Source: Yponomeuta sedellus (taxonomy: Eukaryota; Arthropoda; Insecta; Lepidoptera; Yponomeutidae). From it: a stretch of 64,000 nucleotides of DNA. Positions within the stretch are counted from its first letter, which is position 1, and each line of letters starts with the position of its first letter. A model generated the notes under the pieces. That model saw nothing but the letters and a program-made list of their open reading frames with translations, was not told the DNA's origin and did no database searches. This document shows positions 10,417 through 20,018 of the stretch, one piece after another. Location of the stretch: positions 1,560,045 to 1,624,044 of the forward strand of contig OW203723.1 in the NCBI GenBank assembly GCA_934045075.1. Direction: 5' to 3'. A program made the position numbers and the translations under genes.

Positions 10417-11348
10417 TAAAAACCTATTTAGAGGCTAAAAATTTCACCCATGCCGGGATTCGAACCCGCAACCTCTGGCTATCCGTACCAGCGCTCTACC
10501 AATTGAGCCAATGGGCGACTCACGGCATCAGTGAAATTTCGAACCTCTTTACAATATTCTCTGTATTACGTACAGGCAGCGACATCTGACTTAAGCAAAT
10601 TGCATTACTTAGAGCCCCGACCACCTACTTTGCAGTTAGGTTTTAACATCGGAACGATATCACTGTACCCACATGATTACACTATTTTTTTATTTTTAAT
10701 GCACTAACCCGTGCTAAGGAACAAATTTAAAAACCTATTTAGAGGCTAAAAATTTCACCCATGCCGGGATTCGAACCCGCAACCTCTGGCTATCCGTACC
10801 AGCGCTCTACCAATTGAGCCAATGGGCGACTCACGGCATCAGTGAAATTTCGAACCTCTTTACAATATTCTCTGTATTACGTACAGGCAGCGACATCTGA
10901 CTTAAGCAAATTGCATTACTTAGAGCCCCGACCACCTACTTTGCAGTTAGGTTTTAACATCGGAACGATATCACTGTACCCACATGATTACACTATTTTT
11001 TTATTTTTAATGCACTAACCCGTGCTAAGGAACAAATTTAAAAAACCTATTTAGAGGCTAAAAATTTCACCCATGCCGGGATTCGAACCCGCAACCTCTG
11101 GCTATCCGTACCAGCGCTCTACCAATTGAGCCAATGGGCGACTCACGGCATCAGTGAAATTTCGAACCTCTTTACAATATTCTCTGTATTACGTACAGGC
11201 AGCGACATCTGACTTAAGCAAATTGCATTACTTAGAGCCCCGACCACCTACTTTGCAGTTAGGTTTTAACATCGGAACGATATCACTGTACCCACATGAT
11301 TACACTATTTTTTGGGTTAGTGCATTAAAAATAAAAAAAATAGTGTAA
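10417..11348 (-). mobile_element. T308 array C: three tandem 311-312-bp units
   Basis: The array is flanked by the 12-bp duplication TTAAAGTAGGTT (10405-10416 and 11349-11360). Minus-oriented tRNA-like heads start at 10445, 10756 and 11068. The slightly longer period than in array B comes from extra T residues. At the right end the orientation flips within the A/T-rich terminus, so the last about 36 bp are the 3' end in plus orientation (GGGTTAGTGC ... AATAGTGTAA). The three units share private variants (TTAGAGCCCCGACCACC) absent from array B, so they amplified together from one template. Confidence 0.9.
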
Positions 11349-11360
11349 TTAAAGTAGGTT

Positions 11361-11644
11361 ACAATTTGTGTGGGAGTTTCCTTTTAAGTAAGAATTACCT
11401 GTGCCAGGAAAACTCCCGCTCTTCCTAATTGGGTAGCATTAATTAAAGTGATTATAGCTGAGAATGAAATCAAATTTAGCATGCAAAAAAAATAAAAAAA
11501 ATTAAAATTAAGTAAACAACAAACTCCTTTCAGAGAATCGAAAAACAATACATTGCTATTATTATACTATTTTCAAATTGTTTGAAGAAGTTTTAAACAA
11601 TGAAAACATAATTAGAATTTATCATGTTGAAGCTATATAATAAG
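11361..11644. other. Intergenic AT-rich sequence
   Basis: No gene or repeat recognised between T308 array C and the 3' tail of the minus-strand LINE. Confidence 0.4.
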
Positions 11645-11655
11645 TATATATATGA

Positions 11656-11752
11656 TATGATACGATACGATACGATACGATACGATAAGATACGATACGA
11701 TACGATATGATATGAATGATACGATACGATAGAATACGATACGATATGATAT
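11656..11752 (-). repeat. GATAC/GATAT pentamer microsatellite (LINE 3' tail)
   Basis: Repeats of GATAC with GATAT and GATAG interruptions directly follow the 3' UTR of the LINE on its strand. Position and orientation mark them as the element's own tail, not an independent microsatellite. Confidence 0.85.
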
Positions 11753-11827
11753 GATATCGAAACCAGGTACAAGATCCATATGAAATTTAAAATATATGTA
11801 TAATGTAAAATAAACTTCTATATTTAT

Positions 11828-14812
11828 TTATGCGTTTCGTAGTAGAAGTTTTTCAACATCGTTGTAGCTTAACGAGTCTAGCCATTTCGTTATTATACTT
11901 CTGCATTCGAAATGAGATTTTTCATAAATATTGTGCATTTTATTTATTTTATTATAAAGAAAATATGATTGCGCGCTGTACTGCATCCTAGCAAAATTAG
12001 TTCGTGTTAGATGTGTTTTAGCTACTAAGTCATTTCTCCTTTTACTTTTTGAATTGAGGTTATAAGGTAGTTTTTTGTGTTTTTTTAACAGGATTTGCAA
12101 TATATATAATTTTCTAATGGATAAGAGGTGGCTTTCTTTATATAAACTTTCTGTGGAATATCGTATTTTCTTAAAATACATTACCTTAATAAGACCACGC
12201 TGCACTCGTTCTAGTTTCAGAAGTTTAACCTTGGACGCACCGCCCCAGACCGGAATACAGTAAACTAGGACCGATTGTACTAGGGCGATATATATTTCAT
12301 TTAGTTTATTTTTTGGTAAACCTTGTTTGTTAAGGACGTTGGAATTTCGAGGCACAATATATCTTAGTGTTTTAAATATCCAAACCAGTTTTCTTAACCT
12401 AGTTGCGACTTGCTCCAGATGTAAATGCCATGATAGTCTGTAGTCAATTATAACGCCAAGGTACTTAGTGTGTGTGACTTTTTCCAGTTTAGGACAGTTA
12501 CATATTCTGTCTGCGGTGGTATCGTTACATCTATGGACATTTATTTGGAAGTCGTTCTGTGGTTGTCCTCTCACATTGAGGCTGAAACAGACGTAATTTG
12601 TTTTTTCTGTATTTAATGTGAGAAGGTTGTTATCCAGCCAGAGAGTCATACCCCTTTCAGCGCTTTCTTTAACAGAGTTCCAGGTATCCCCGTAGAACAC
12701 AATGGCTGTGTCGTCAGCATAGGCAAAGGTTTTGCCGTTTTCTATACTTTGATTACAGAGGTCGTTAATGTATACCAGAAATAATGTGGGTGCTAGTACG
12801 CTCCCTTGTGGAACTCCATAGGTTACGTCTGCGTCTTCACTTGTGAACTGGTCCAGTTTAACCCTTTGTTTCCTATCTGTTAGGTAATCTTTGAAAAGTT
12901 CAAGGGGAATACCTCTGATTCCCAATGATTCCAGTTTGCGAAGGAAGATTGGGAGAGATACGGTGTCGAAAGCTTTTTTAAGGTCCAAAAATACTGTTAA
13001 ACATTTCGATCCTTTGTCGAGTTCCTCTACTACAAGAGTAGTTAGAGCAGTCACCGCGTCTTCGGTAGATTTTGACTGTCTAAAACCAAATTGTGCAGAT
13101 GATATTAATTTATATTTTTCTAAGTAATTTAGGAGTCTTATATTAATTAATTTTTCAATAATTTTGGAGATGGACGGTAATACGGAAATTGGCCTATAGT
13201 TGCTGACTTCGTCTCTCTCTCCACCCTTAAAGACAGGCGTGACTATGGACCTCTTAAGTTGTTCGGGGAAAGTGCCCTTTGCAAAGCAGAGGTTGGCCAA
13301 GTGAGATATTATGGGGACAACTTCCGTAGAAGCCTGTTTTAAAAATTTTGTTGTTATGTTGTCATACCCAGGGGCACTGTCCGATTTAAGATTCATTAGT
13401 GTTCTGTGTACTTCCTCAGGGTCTGTGTCTAAAAGTGCAAAAGAACTTGAGTGGGTCACTAATTCTTTTAGGTATTCATTTTGGTCTATAATTAGTCTAC
13501 ACTGTATTTTTTGTGCCAATTCCTTACCTACATTAGTAAAGTAGTTATTTACATGTCTGGTTGCTTCTAATGGTGATGGTTTTGTATTAATTAGTTCGTT
13601 GTTTTGGTTTTTGTTTTTATGGGAATATGTAATAGATTTTATATTTTTCCACAGAGTTTTGTTATCTTTAGATTTTTCAAGTAGTTCTTTTTCATATTTT
13701 CTTTTGATTTTTTTTACAAGGTTGTTACAATGGTTTCTATAGCGTGAGTAGGTAATTTTTAAGACTAGATTTAAGGGATCTTTACGTAGTGCTTTTTGTA
13801 ATTTATTTCTGTTTGTTATACAGCGGAGAATGCCTGGTGTAATCCAGGGTTTTATTATTCGTTTACTTTTTGGGATTGGAATATGTGCAGTATTTTTATT
13901 GATTGAGTCTGTTAGTTTTTCTATTAAACGGTAAGTTATTTGATGCGGGTCATCAGAAAATAAAAGCTCCGGTAAGTTAGCTTCCTGTAGCGATTTTATT
14001 GCATTAGCAAAATCTAATTTAGTTGTAACTTTATGCACAGAATGTTTAATTTTTTGTTTAGTTATTTGTAGAAACGTTGTGTAATGATCTGTGGTAGTTG
14101 TGTTTAAGATTGCAATAAATGCCGAGAATTTATTTTTCTTTATGTTTAACATGAAATGGTCTAGGCAATTTTTTTCCCTAGTGGGTAGAGTATGACCCGG
14201 TAGGATACCCAATTCAGATAGGGCGTTCAGGTAATATTGTCTATTTTTATACTCGGAAGTTGTTTCCGTGGGCTTTGGTCTAATGTTTATATTTATGTCT
14301 CCCGCGATAACTAGGTTTTTTTTATATTTTAGCGTTTCTAGGTGTGTAACTAACGAGTTTGTGAAATTTTCTGAATTGGGGGTAGAGGGTGATCGGTAGA
14401 TGCATAGTATTGTATTGCCTAATATGTCTATCTGCAAACAAGATGAATTCGTTAGCTTGATTTCCTTAACTTTATGATTTATAGAGTCCTTTATGTAGAC
14501 AGCTACTCCATCGTTTTGATTTAATTGGGATATTGTGCTATAAGAGGTGTAATTTTTTAGTAGAGGTAAAGGTTTAGTTTTGTCTAATCTACATTCCGTA
14601 AAGATGATGATGTCAATTTCAAAATTTAAGCTTGCGAGGGTTAGCAGGAAGTTATCAAAATTTCGATATATACTTCTAATATTTTGTGAAATAATTTTTA
14701 GATCTGCTTTTTTAATTTGTGTGTATTTAGGAAGCTCAGAGCAGTCACATTCAATTGCCCGTGCTATAACTAAGCTATCAATATCTTTTATAGTTTGTAA
14801 AGCCTCATTCAT
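11828..14812 (-). CDS. LINE ORF2: AP-like endonuclease plus reverse transcriptase
   Basis: A protein of about 994 residues when started at the first ATG (14810-14812); the open frame extends upstream to 14845 but begins there on GTG. An N-terminal exonuclease-endonuclease-phosphatase domain (about residues 35-255) shows the QN, TEC, AGDIN and DH signatures. The central reverse-transcriptase domain (about 470-760) has SAPGYD, NYRPISVL, the catalytic aspartate in FLDLKKAFD, GVPQGSVL and the YADD box. The C-terminal region is conserved linker without a clear RNase H domain. The product would nick target DNA and copy its RNA by target-primed reverse transcription. All catalytic residues that I can check are present. 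Confidence 0.9.
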   Translation of the reverse strand: MNEALQTIKDIDSLVIARAIECDCSELPKYTQIKKADLKIISQNIRSIYRNFDNFLLTLASLNFEIDIIIFTECRLDKTKPLPLLKNYTSYSTISQLNQNDGVAVYIKDSINHKVKEIKLTNSSCLQIDILGNTILCIYRSPSTPNSENFTNSLVTHLETLKYKKNLVIAGDININIRPKPTETTSEYKNRQYYLNALSELGILPGHTLPTREKNCLDHFMLNIKKNKFSAFIAILNTTTTDHYTTFLQITKQKIKHSVHKVTTKLDFANAIKSLQEANLPELLFSDDPHQITYRLIEKLTDSINKNTAHIPIPKSKRIIKPWITPGILRCITNRNKLQKALRKDPLNLVLKITYSRYRNHCNNLVKKIKRKYEKELLEKSKDNKTLWKNIKSITYSHKNKNQNNELINTKPSPLEATRHVNNYFTNVGKELAQKIQCRLIIDQNEYLKELVTHSSSFALLDTDPEEVHRTLMNLKSDSAPGYDNITTKFLKQASTEVVPIISHLANLCFAKGTFPEQLKRSIVTPVFKGGERDEVSNYRPISVLPSISKIIEKLINIRLLNYLEKYKLISSAQFGFRQSKSTEDAVTALTTLVVEELDKGSKCLTVFLDLKKAFDTVSLPIFLRKLESLGIRGIPLELFKDYLTDRKQRVKLDQFTSEDADVTYGVPQGSVLAPTLFLVYINDLCNQSIENGKTFAYADDTAIVFYGDTWNSVKESAERGMTLWLDNNLLTLNTEKTNYVCFSLNVRGQPQNDFQINVHRCNDTTADRICNCPKLEKVTHTKYLGVIIDYRLSWHLHLEQVATRLRKLVWIFKTLRYIVPRNSNVLNKQGLPKNKLNEIYIALVQSVLVYCIPVWGGASKVKLLKLERVQRGLIKVMYFKKIRYSTESLYKESHLLSIRKLYILQILLKKHKKLPYNLNSKSKRRNDLVAKTHLTRTNFARMQYSAQSYFLYNKINKMHNIYEKSHFECRSIITKWLDSLSYNDVEKLLLRNA

Positions 14813-15068
14813 TTTGTAGTATTTCAAATCTTTTAGTCGTTGCACCCTTTTTTTTAATATTTGTTGCTTTAATCAGACTCTTTATCCATCCTGTAATAGA
14901 AAGTTGCTCTATCAGAGACTTGTAATATATATAATTTTGTGTATGTAGTGAGTATATAATACTAATAATAATAAATATAATATACAATATATTAAGTATA
15001 TGATAGACAAATAAAGATAGCTTTGTGCAAGTTGTACAAAACAGAGAATACAAAATTTGTTTTTCTAG

Positions 15069-15938
15069 TCAATCTTCCTGAAGAAGTTTATGGACTTGAG
15101 CTTCGTTAGTTATTGGTATAGCTGGGGAAGTTTCATTTTTTCTTAAATAAATTTTACCAAAAGAGGTCCAGCAGAACTTGTAAGACTTCGACTTTGCTAG
15201 GTCTCTTGCCAAAAAATGCAGTCGCGCTCCTTTTGCCGTCAGCTGCTCGGAAATGAAGATCGGGGTGTCTTCGTTTTTCTTGAGGCCCAGGTGTTTTGCG
15301 CGTAGTTTATCTTTGTTTTTGGCATTGAAGGATTTGCTCGCTTTCAAAATCTCGCTCTTAAGAATTGTTGAGGAAGTTTCGATAATTATGGGTGGATTGC
15401 TTCCCTCTTTCTTGCTTTTTAAGCGATAGATATCTTTGATATCAGATTTTGAGATATCGCATTTAATGGTTTTCGAGAGGCACATAACCATTTCTCTAAG
15501 CTCTCCAGAGCTCTCGTTTTTTATCCTTGGAACGTTTTTCAGTTCTAGGCTGGTTTTCCGATTTCCTCTCTGCATATCCTCGATTTTTTCTTCAAGAAGA
15601 ATAATGTGCTCCCTGTCTTTTTTTGCTTGGCTCTCTAGTAGATCTATTTTTCTTCTAAAATCTTCATTCTGGCTAGTCAAAAAAGCAATAGAATTCTCTA
15701 TATTTTTATTCGTCTGCTGCATTTCCCTAAGGGTAGTATTGATTTTCCTAATTTCACTTTCTTGATCTTCCATCAAAGACTTCATCATAGTCCTCATCTC
15801 TTCCTTAAAAACGCTTAGGTCGGAAACTGTCTCGTCCTCTCTCCTTCTCTTGGCTCGCAGTGCTGCATAGTTAGGTGGTGTTATTTCAGGGTCCGCTTCA
15901 ATGAGATTGGATTCAGACTGTGATTTTTCGGGGTTCAT
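15069..15938 (-). CDS. LINE ORF1: coiled-coil RNA-binding protein with FP-like C-terminus
   Basis: A 289-residue protein starting at ATG 15936-15938. Residues about 40-125 form a long heptad-rich coiled coil (EEMRTMMKSLMEDQESEIRK onward), suggesting a trimer or multimer. The C-terminal part (about 205-289) includes PIFISEQLTAKG and SFGKIYLRKNE. It resembles the FP (few-polyhedra) C-terminal domain shared by baculovirus FP25K and insect LINE ORF1 proteins. Its expected role is to bind the element RNA in a ribonucleoprotein. ORF2 lies downstream after about 250 bp, so it is probably translated by reinitiation. The FP assignment is from recognition and needs a profile search. Confidence 0.8.
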   Translation of the reverse strand: MNPEKSQSESNLIEADPEITPPNYAALRAKRRREDETVSDLSVFKEEMRTMMKSLMEDQESEIRKINTTLREMQQTNKNIENSIAFLTSQNEDFRRKIDLLESQAKKDREHIILLEEKIEDMQRGNRKTSLELKNVPRIKNESSGELREMVMCLSKTIKCDISKSDIKDIYRLKSKKEGSNPPIIIETSSTILKSEILKASKSFNAKNKDKLRAKHLGLKKNEDTPIFISEQLTAKGARLHFLARDLAKSKSYKFCWTSFGKIYLRKNETSPAIPITNEAQVHKLLQED

Positions 15939-16330
15939 TGTACTAGGGTACTATGCGAACCGAAGCTGATAACACGTAGTATTTGAATCGATAGCGCCAA
16001 TGGAACCGGTCTTATTTTTGTGCGTATGCGCCGATAGTGGAAGGACCAACTGTGATGTCAGACCGGGCCGCAAACAAAGCGATGGGGCGCGGCTTATTTT
16101 TCAAGTTTCTGGTTGGATCACCGGAACAATGCGGCTAGGAAGGGGACAGCAATGGCGTCGTCTGTGTAAGCGCTGAGTGGTCAAGCGATAGACAAAGCCT
16201 TGAAGTGACCGAGGTGATGTGTTCCAAAGCGATTTGTTTAGTGTGGAATTGGACTAGGATCTCAGGGCTCACGCAGAGGTACTCACTGCGGCTGTTTTTC
16301 TCCTCGCCACTTATGCACTCCTATTTTACG

Positions 16331-16532
16331 CACGGTATTATTTTTTTACTATTTTAATCAAATTGATTCTTAAATAATCTTATGGGGTTCTAGTCACGTT
16401 TGCACTCAGAGGTGGTCCGGGGGGAAGAGAAGAGTATGAGAAACCGACTATCTTGACTTTGACAAGGTACTGAAACGCATACATGTTAGTGCTTGTGACT
16501 GTACATAGTAATAAAATCAACAATGCATGTTA
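16331..16532. other. Short unassigned spacer
   Basis: AT-rich sequence between the LINE 5' end and a tRNA-like SINE. The exact LINE 5' boundary may lie inside it. Confidence 0.3.
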
Positions 16533-16720
16533 GACTGCCTCATGGGTGTAGCGGTTAACGTGCTTAAAAATCAAGACAAAGGTTGCAGGTGAGATTTCCT
16601 GTAGAGGCTGCCGTAGTTGATTTGAACAAATAGCCTCAGTCTGGGTGTATTTTCATGTTAGTAATTTCTAGTTAAGGCGCTTTGGGATGCTAACCAGCGC
16701 CAGCAATCGAATAAACATCA
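16533..16720 (+). mobile_element. tRNA-derived SINE, diverged
   Basis: The head CTCATGGGTGTAGCGGTTAA resembles a Pol III A box in a tRNA D-arm context. A degenerate B-box-like GGTTGCAGGTGAGATTTCC follows, then a body ending in AGCGCC. No tail or target-site duplication is clear. Confidence 0.5.
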
Positions 16721-16736
16721 TAACATGTTTTATTAA

Positions 16737-17077
16737 GCGCTCGTGGCCTAGCCGAACCGAGTAAAATCAATCACTTGAGTTAAGCAACAACAGGCGCGGT
16801 CAGGTGCAGGATGGGTGACCGTCCCGTGACTACCGCTAGTGGCATTTTCCGAGGCATTTCGCAAGGCACGCTAAGCCGTTGGTGCCGGCTGTCGTGTAAT
16901 GGCAGTTGTTAAGCCATGTCAGAGGCCTGATGGGCGGCTTGATAACTTCTGACAGTAAGACTCGCCACTGTCTTACAATCCTACATCAACCCGGACTTGG
17001 ATGATGTAGGATTCCCTTCCTGCGATGCAGGAAGAGACCCGTGCCCCAGCAATGGGTACGTTTAAGGGTTAATATCG
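16737..17077 (+). mobile_element. 5S-derived SINE (SINE3 type), near complete
   Basis: It starts GCGCTCGTGGCCTAGCCGAA. GTTAAGCAACAACAGG and GGATGGGTGACCG correspond to the intermediate-element and C-box region of 5S rRNA genes, so the head carries a type 1 Pol III promoter. The body shows the usual CTTCTGACAGTAAGAC and AGAGACCCGTGCCCCAGC blocks, with a local rearrangement around GATGATGTAGGATTCC. It ends in the family 3' sequence GGGTTAATATC. Confidence 0.85.
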
Positions 17078-17535
17078 ATTGTTTTCTAGTACGTTTTTTT
17101 TTCAAAAAGTAAACTTCAACAATCTTAATATCTGTTTTAACTATTTTTTAGAATATACAGCCTAGAAAGTAGTATCAACATCATAGGACTTTAATCGATT
17201 TCCAGCTTATTCTATTGGATAAATAATTATGAATATGAGACTCCAGAGGTTTGCAACAGCTTATTTGCAACGAAAAAACTTGCAAATGCCCCCAATTTCT
17301 GTAAGTGGAATGTAATCAGTCGATGTTCCAATAAAACGTTTTACGCGCATATTTTCATGAGGCGGACGGAACAAATAATAAAATGGCTTCCCTCCTATTC
17401 GCGTCGCAAATATTTATTTGTGCGAATATCAATTCCGCCAGTTCTTATACGGCGGGCATAATAAACTGACGTGGTTTATTTTTACTGGCATACTCGCAGA
17501 TATCCCATTCAAGTCGTCTGGAATTCATACGAACA
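17078..17535. other. Intergenic sequence without recognised features
   Basis: AT-rich sequence with no supported gene. A long open frame that starts near 17471 is produced by the downstream SINE. Confidence 0.35.
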
Positions 17536-17912
17536 GTCGACATATTGCGGAGCGGTAGAACACTTCTTAATCGGAATTTCATGGGTCCGAATCCCGGAAT
17601 GTATCAATGATATCAACCATTTGTATGTCCCGACTCCCGACTGCTGGGGCACGGGTCTCTTCTTACATCGCAGGAAGGTTAGGCAATACTCCACTACGGG
17701 AGCCAAGTCTGGGTTGGAGGAGGATTGTATCAAGCCGCCTCTGACAAGGCTTACCGATGGCCATTACATGGCAGCCAAGCACGGAAGGGCTCGGGAAACA
17801 ATGCCACTAACGATAGTCGCGGGATGGTCACCCGGTCCACCACCTGACCGCGCCTGCTGTTGATTAACTCAAGTGATTGATCCCAATCACTCGGTGCCAC
17901 TAAGCCACGAGC
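17536..17912 (-). mobile_element. 5S-derived SINE, minus strand, next to a tRNA-like fragment
   Basis: Bases 17608-17912 are a reversed 5S SINE: TGGGGCACGGGTCTCTTC, then a damaged body lacking part of the centre, then CACCTGACCGCGCCTG and GCCACGAGC at the 5' head. Bases 17536-17600 resemble a tRNA-like SINE head (GGAGCGGTAGAAC ... GGGTCCGAATCCC) in plus orientation. The two are probably separate insertions. Confidence 0.7.
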
Positions 17913-18130
17913 CCTTTATTGCACTAATGAATTTGTTTTTAGGCTACGTCCATTTTGTGAAGCTTAAGTAGCAATACCACTCGCTAATGGTTCACCTGTG
18001 ATCCCCACTAGGCAAGCCTGTATTGCGGAGACCGGTTAAGGTTGTGGTTACGAACACAGCGATTTGACTAATGTCAAATCGCTCTAAATATCGCCACACG
18101 ACACCAACGTACATTTATGTCGTGTCTTCT
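17913..18130. other. Spacer
   Basis: No recognised gene or repeat. The short inverted pair GCGATTTGAC/GTCAAATCGC at 18059-18080 could form a small hairpin. Confidence 0.3.
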
Positions 18131-18385
18131 TCTTCGTTCCTTTAACTCCTAGGGGAGCATAGGGCCTTGACCACAGATTTCCACTTCTGACAGTGGTTCG
18201 CGGCAGCTTCCAATTCAGGCCAGCTAGTGCCGATCGAATTGGCCTCTTGGTCTATTGATATTTTCCAAGTGTTCCTTGGCCGCCCCATCTTCCGGCTGCC
18301 CAAGGGAGTATACGTAAGTGGTTGTCTGGTCAGGCATCTCTTGTCGCGGCGCAGTGTATGTCCTATCCAGCGCCATTACTTCTTC
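18131..18385 (-). pseudogene. Non-LTR reverse-transcriptase ORF C-terminal fragment
   Basis: The minus strand encodes a run including WPELEAAANHCQKWKSVVKA followed by LCSPRS and a stop, the style of LINE ORF C-termini. A CTTCTTCTTC tail lies on the plus strand. Upstream residues (GRPRNTWKISIDQEANSIGT) join it in frame. Only the last about 80 codons remain. Confidence 0.6.
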
Positions 18386-18650
18386 TTCTTCAGGCTATAT
18401 AACAGTCCACTGCTGGACATAGCCCTCCCCTAATGAGCGCCATAGCGCAAGGTTGTGCCATCATTGGGGGGCAATGCCCATAATCACGCTGGGCATGCGG
18501 GTTGGGGATCGCAGTTTGGTGGAATTGTACTGCAAGGGGCGCTGCTGCCCACCCCCGGTTTGTGTCCCTTAGTCGCCTTTTACGACACCCGCGGGAAGAA
18601 TTTGGGTTGGTGCTATTATCTAGGCCGACACCACACAGCACCATTACCTG
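18386..18650 (-). repeat. RTE-type LINE/SINE 3'-end repeat, minus strand
   Basis: The sequence has the CCACTGCTGGACATAGCCC signature of RTE-like 3' ends. It continues through a body containing CGCGGGAAGAATTTGGG and CGCCTTTTACGACACC. An inverted copy lies at 40645-40900 and shares the entire body. Truncated relatives are at 21330-21375 and 46226-46330. A GAAGAAGAAG-type tail is present. Confidence 0.7.
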
Positions 18651-19344
18651 TCCAGAATTTCTAGGTGGACTGGTATCTGATTGGTACATTTCCACATTGT
18701 GTCGTGAGGCGATTTACAAATAATTTATTTTGCAGAACGCCTGGAAACCTCCATGTTAAGTAGATTTAATTATGCCCCAATTAAACCTCGCCTCGGGGCA
18801 TAGCGCAGTCGTTTCGCCGGGCCAACTCGGGCCAAACTCAGCCCGGGGCTAAGTTAAATCGCTGCAAGTTGCAGGCAGCCGGCTGTAGTCGTGAATTCTA
18901 AATCGATGTGAAACGCTACGGTGCATACTCGATAGGTTCTGAGAAGGTAGGGTTACCAAACGTCCGGAATTTCAGGGTTCTGTATACAAAAATTTTTATT
19001 CAATTAAGTAGTCTCACCATGTAAGTATTGTAAGTAGAACTAGTTTATAGTTAGATAGAGAACATTTTATTGTACATAGTAATGGAAATTACACAGATAT
19101 TTCTTAACCTGTTAAGCGACATCTTAGTTTGTGTTTTTAATTTCTTCTGATTTTTTACTTATATAAGAAGTTGGGTATGAAAGATGATCGCCAACTCGCG
19201 GCCGTTTTCTATTGTGTCTATATTATTAAATATATAATAAATATATTAAATAACGCGAAAAATTTGAATCGTTTATTCAGTATAACTAATCACTTGCAAT
19301 AAGCAAAGGTTAAAACTTATGTACTTATAATTTTTCGTAATACA
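18651..19344. other. Intergenic sequence with one LINE tail
   Basis: Bases 18780-18950 are GC-richer with no identity assigned. Bases 19056-19130 (GATAGAGAACATTTTATTGTACATAG...ATTTCTTAACC) match the minus-oriented LINE 3' tail family also at 29831-29935. No gene supported. Confidence 0.4.
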
Positions 19345-19346
19345 GA

Positions 19347-19396
19347 ATTTACGCGGCAAATTGTATCAAAATGTTGATACAATTTACCGCGTAAAT
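19347..19396. repeat. Perfect-type hairpin, 23-bp stem
   Basis: Arms at 19347-19369 and 19374-19396 are inverted copies with a single mismatch and a four-base loop. The arm begins ATTTACGCGG. It is AT-rich but long for chance. It may be a minimal foldback relic or an extruding palindrome. No transposon ends or flanking duplications were recognised. Confidence 0.7.
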
Positions 19397-19934
19397 ACCT
19401 TAAAAAATTACCCTTTCAGGCATTATACATGCTTAAAAGGAGGCTCAGATACTATGTACTGATATTAAGCAGTTTACGTAAATAAAGTATTTGTATTTTG
19501 TTGAGCTAAATCCATCTCTGGTAAATTATGGTTTAATTTTAAATGCTGTATCAGTTTACATATACTTTACAGGTTTTGATTTATTTCAATATCATGTTGC
19601 GTACAAAGTTTGCAGCTTGTATTTAATTTTATTCTTTTGTAACTTCGTTTTATTCCGCCTTCGTGTCAGAACACTAAAAAAATCAAAATATAACCCTACG
19701 TGTAGGGTGGCTCCGCTCCGAAACCGTCGATCTTTGCCAAGCCGCAACCTTCAGGATTCAAAAGGCAACTTGGACACTTGAGCTTGTTGAATATTGCGAG
19801 CTAAGTTAATTAAAGTCAGTCTTGGGCTAGGATAAACCGCCTTACATAACCCACTGGCTGTAAGGCAAGCAGCAGAGCTGGGTAATAATTCAATTCTTTG
19901 GTGGCATGTAACATACGTAAGAATGTAAAAAATA
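19397..19934. other. Intergenic sequence without recognised features
   Basis: A 96-codon open frame at 19491-19781 is AT-driven, with no domain, and is not called. Nothing else is seen. Confidence 0.35.
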
Positions 19935-20018
19935 AAGCTCTGCGAATCGGACCGAAACCTGGTCGGACTTTTCCGATATAACAACACCCGTAAGTAGATC
20001 CGGACTAAAAGTCTACAA
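19935..20018. mobile_element. One end of the TAGACTTTTAGTCC MITE family
   Basis: The sequence from CTGCGAATCGG through GATATAACAACACCCGTAAG to GGACTAAAAGTCTACA equals the right terminal inverted repeat of the MITEs at 33276-33492 and 34072-34402. The left end is absent. T308 insertion E starts within its last bases and duplicates TAAAAGTCTACAA. Confidence 0.75.

Larger units (their letters stand above)
11645..16330 (-). mobile_element. Full-length non-LTR retrotransposon (LINE), apparently intact
   Basis: This is a minus-strand element of about 4.7 kb. It has a GC-richer 5' UTR (about 15939-16330), ORF1 (15069-15938), a short inter-ORF region, ORF2 (11828-14812), a short 3' UTR and a 3' tail of GATAC pentamers (about 11656-11750). 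A pentamer tail instead of poly(A) is usual in CR1/L2/Jockey-superfamily and related elements. Neither ORF has a frameshift or premature stop, so the copy could be active or recently inserted. The 5' boundary is approximate and target-site duplications were not resolved because of the simple-repeat tail. Confidence 0.85.

Noticed and set aside
10287..10589. 100-codon frame including a TYLEAKNFTHAGIRTRNLWL run
   Set aside because: It is the translation of a T308 unit; the same peptide appears at 3149-3364 and 20269-20541 from the repeat in either strand.
13311..13544. Plus-strand frames inside the minus-strand LINE
   Set aside because: They are antisense to ORF2, which has the full set of endonuclease and reverse-transcriptase motifs.
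17471..17863. 130-codon frame
   Set aside because: It runs through the minus-strand 5S SINE and a tRNA-like fragment; other SINE copies give similar frames without a conserved protein.
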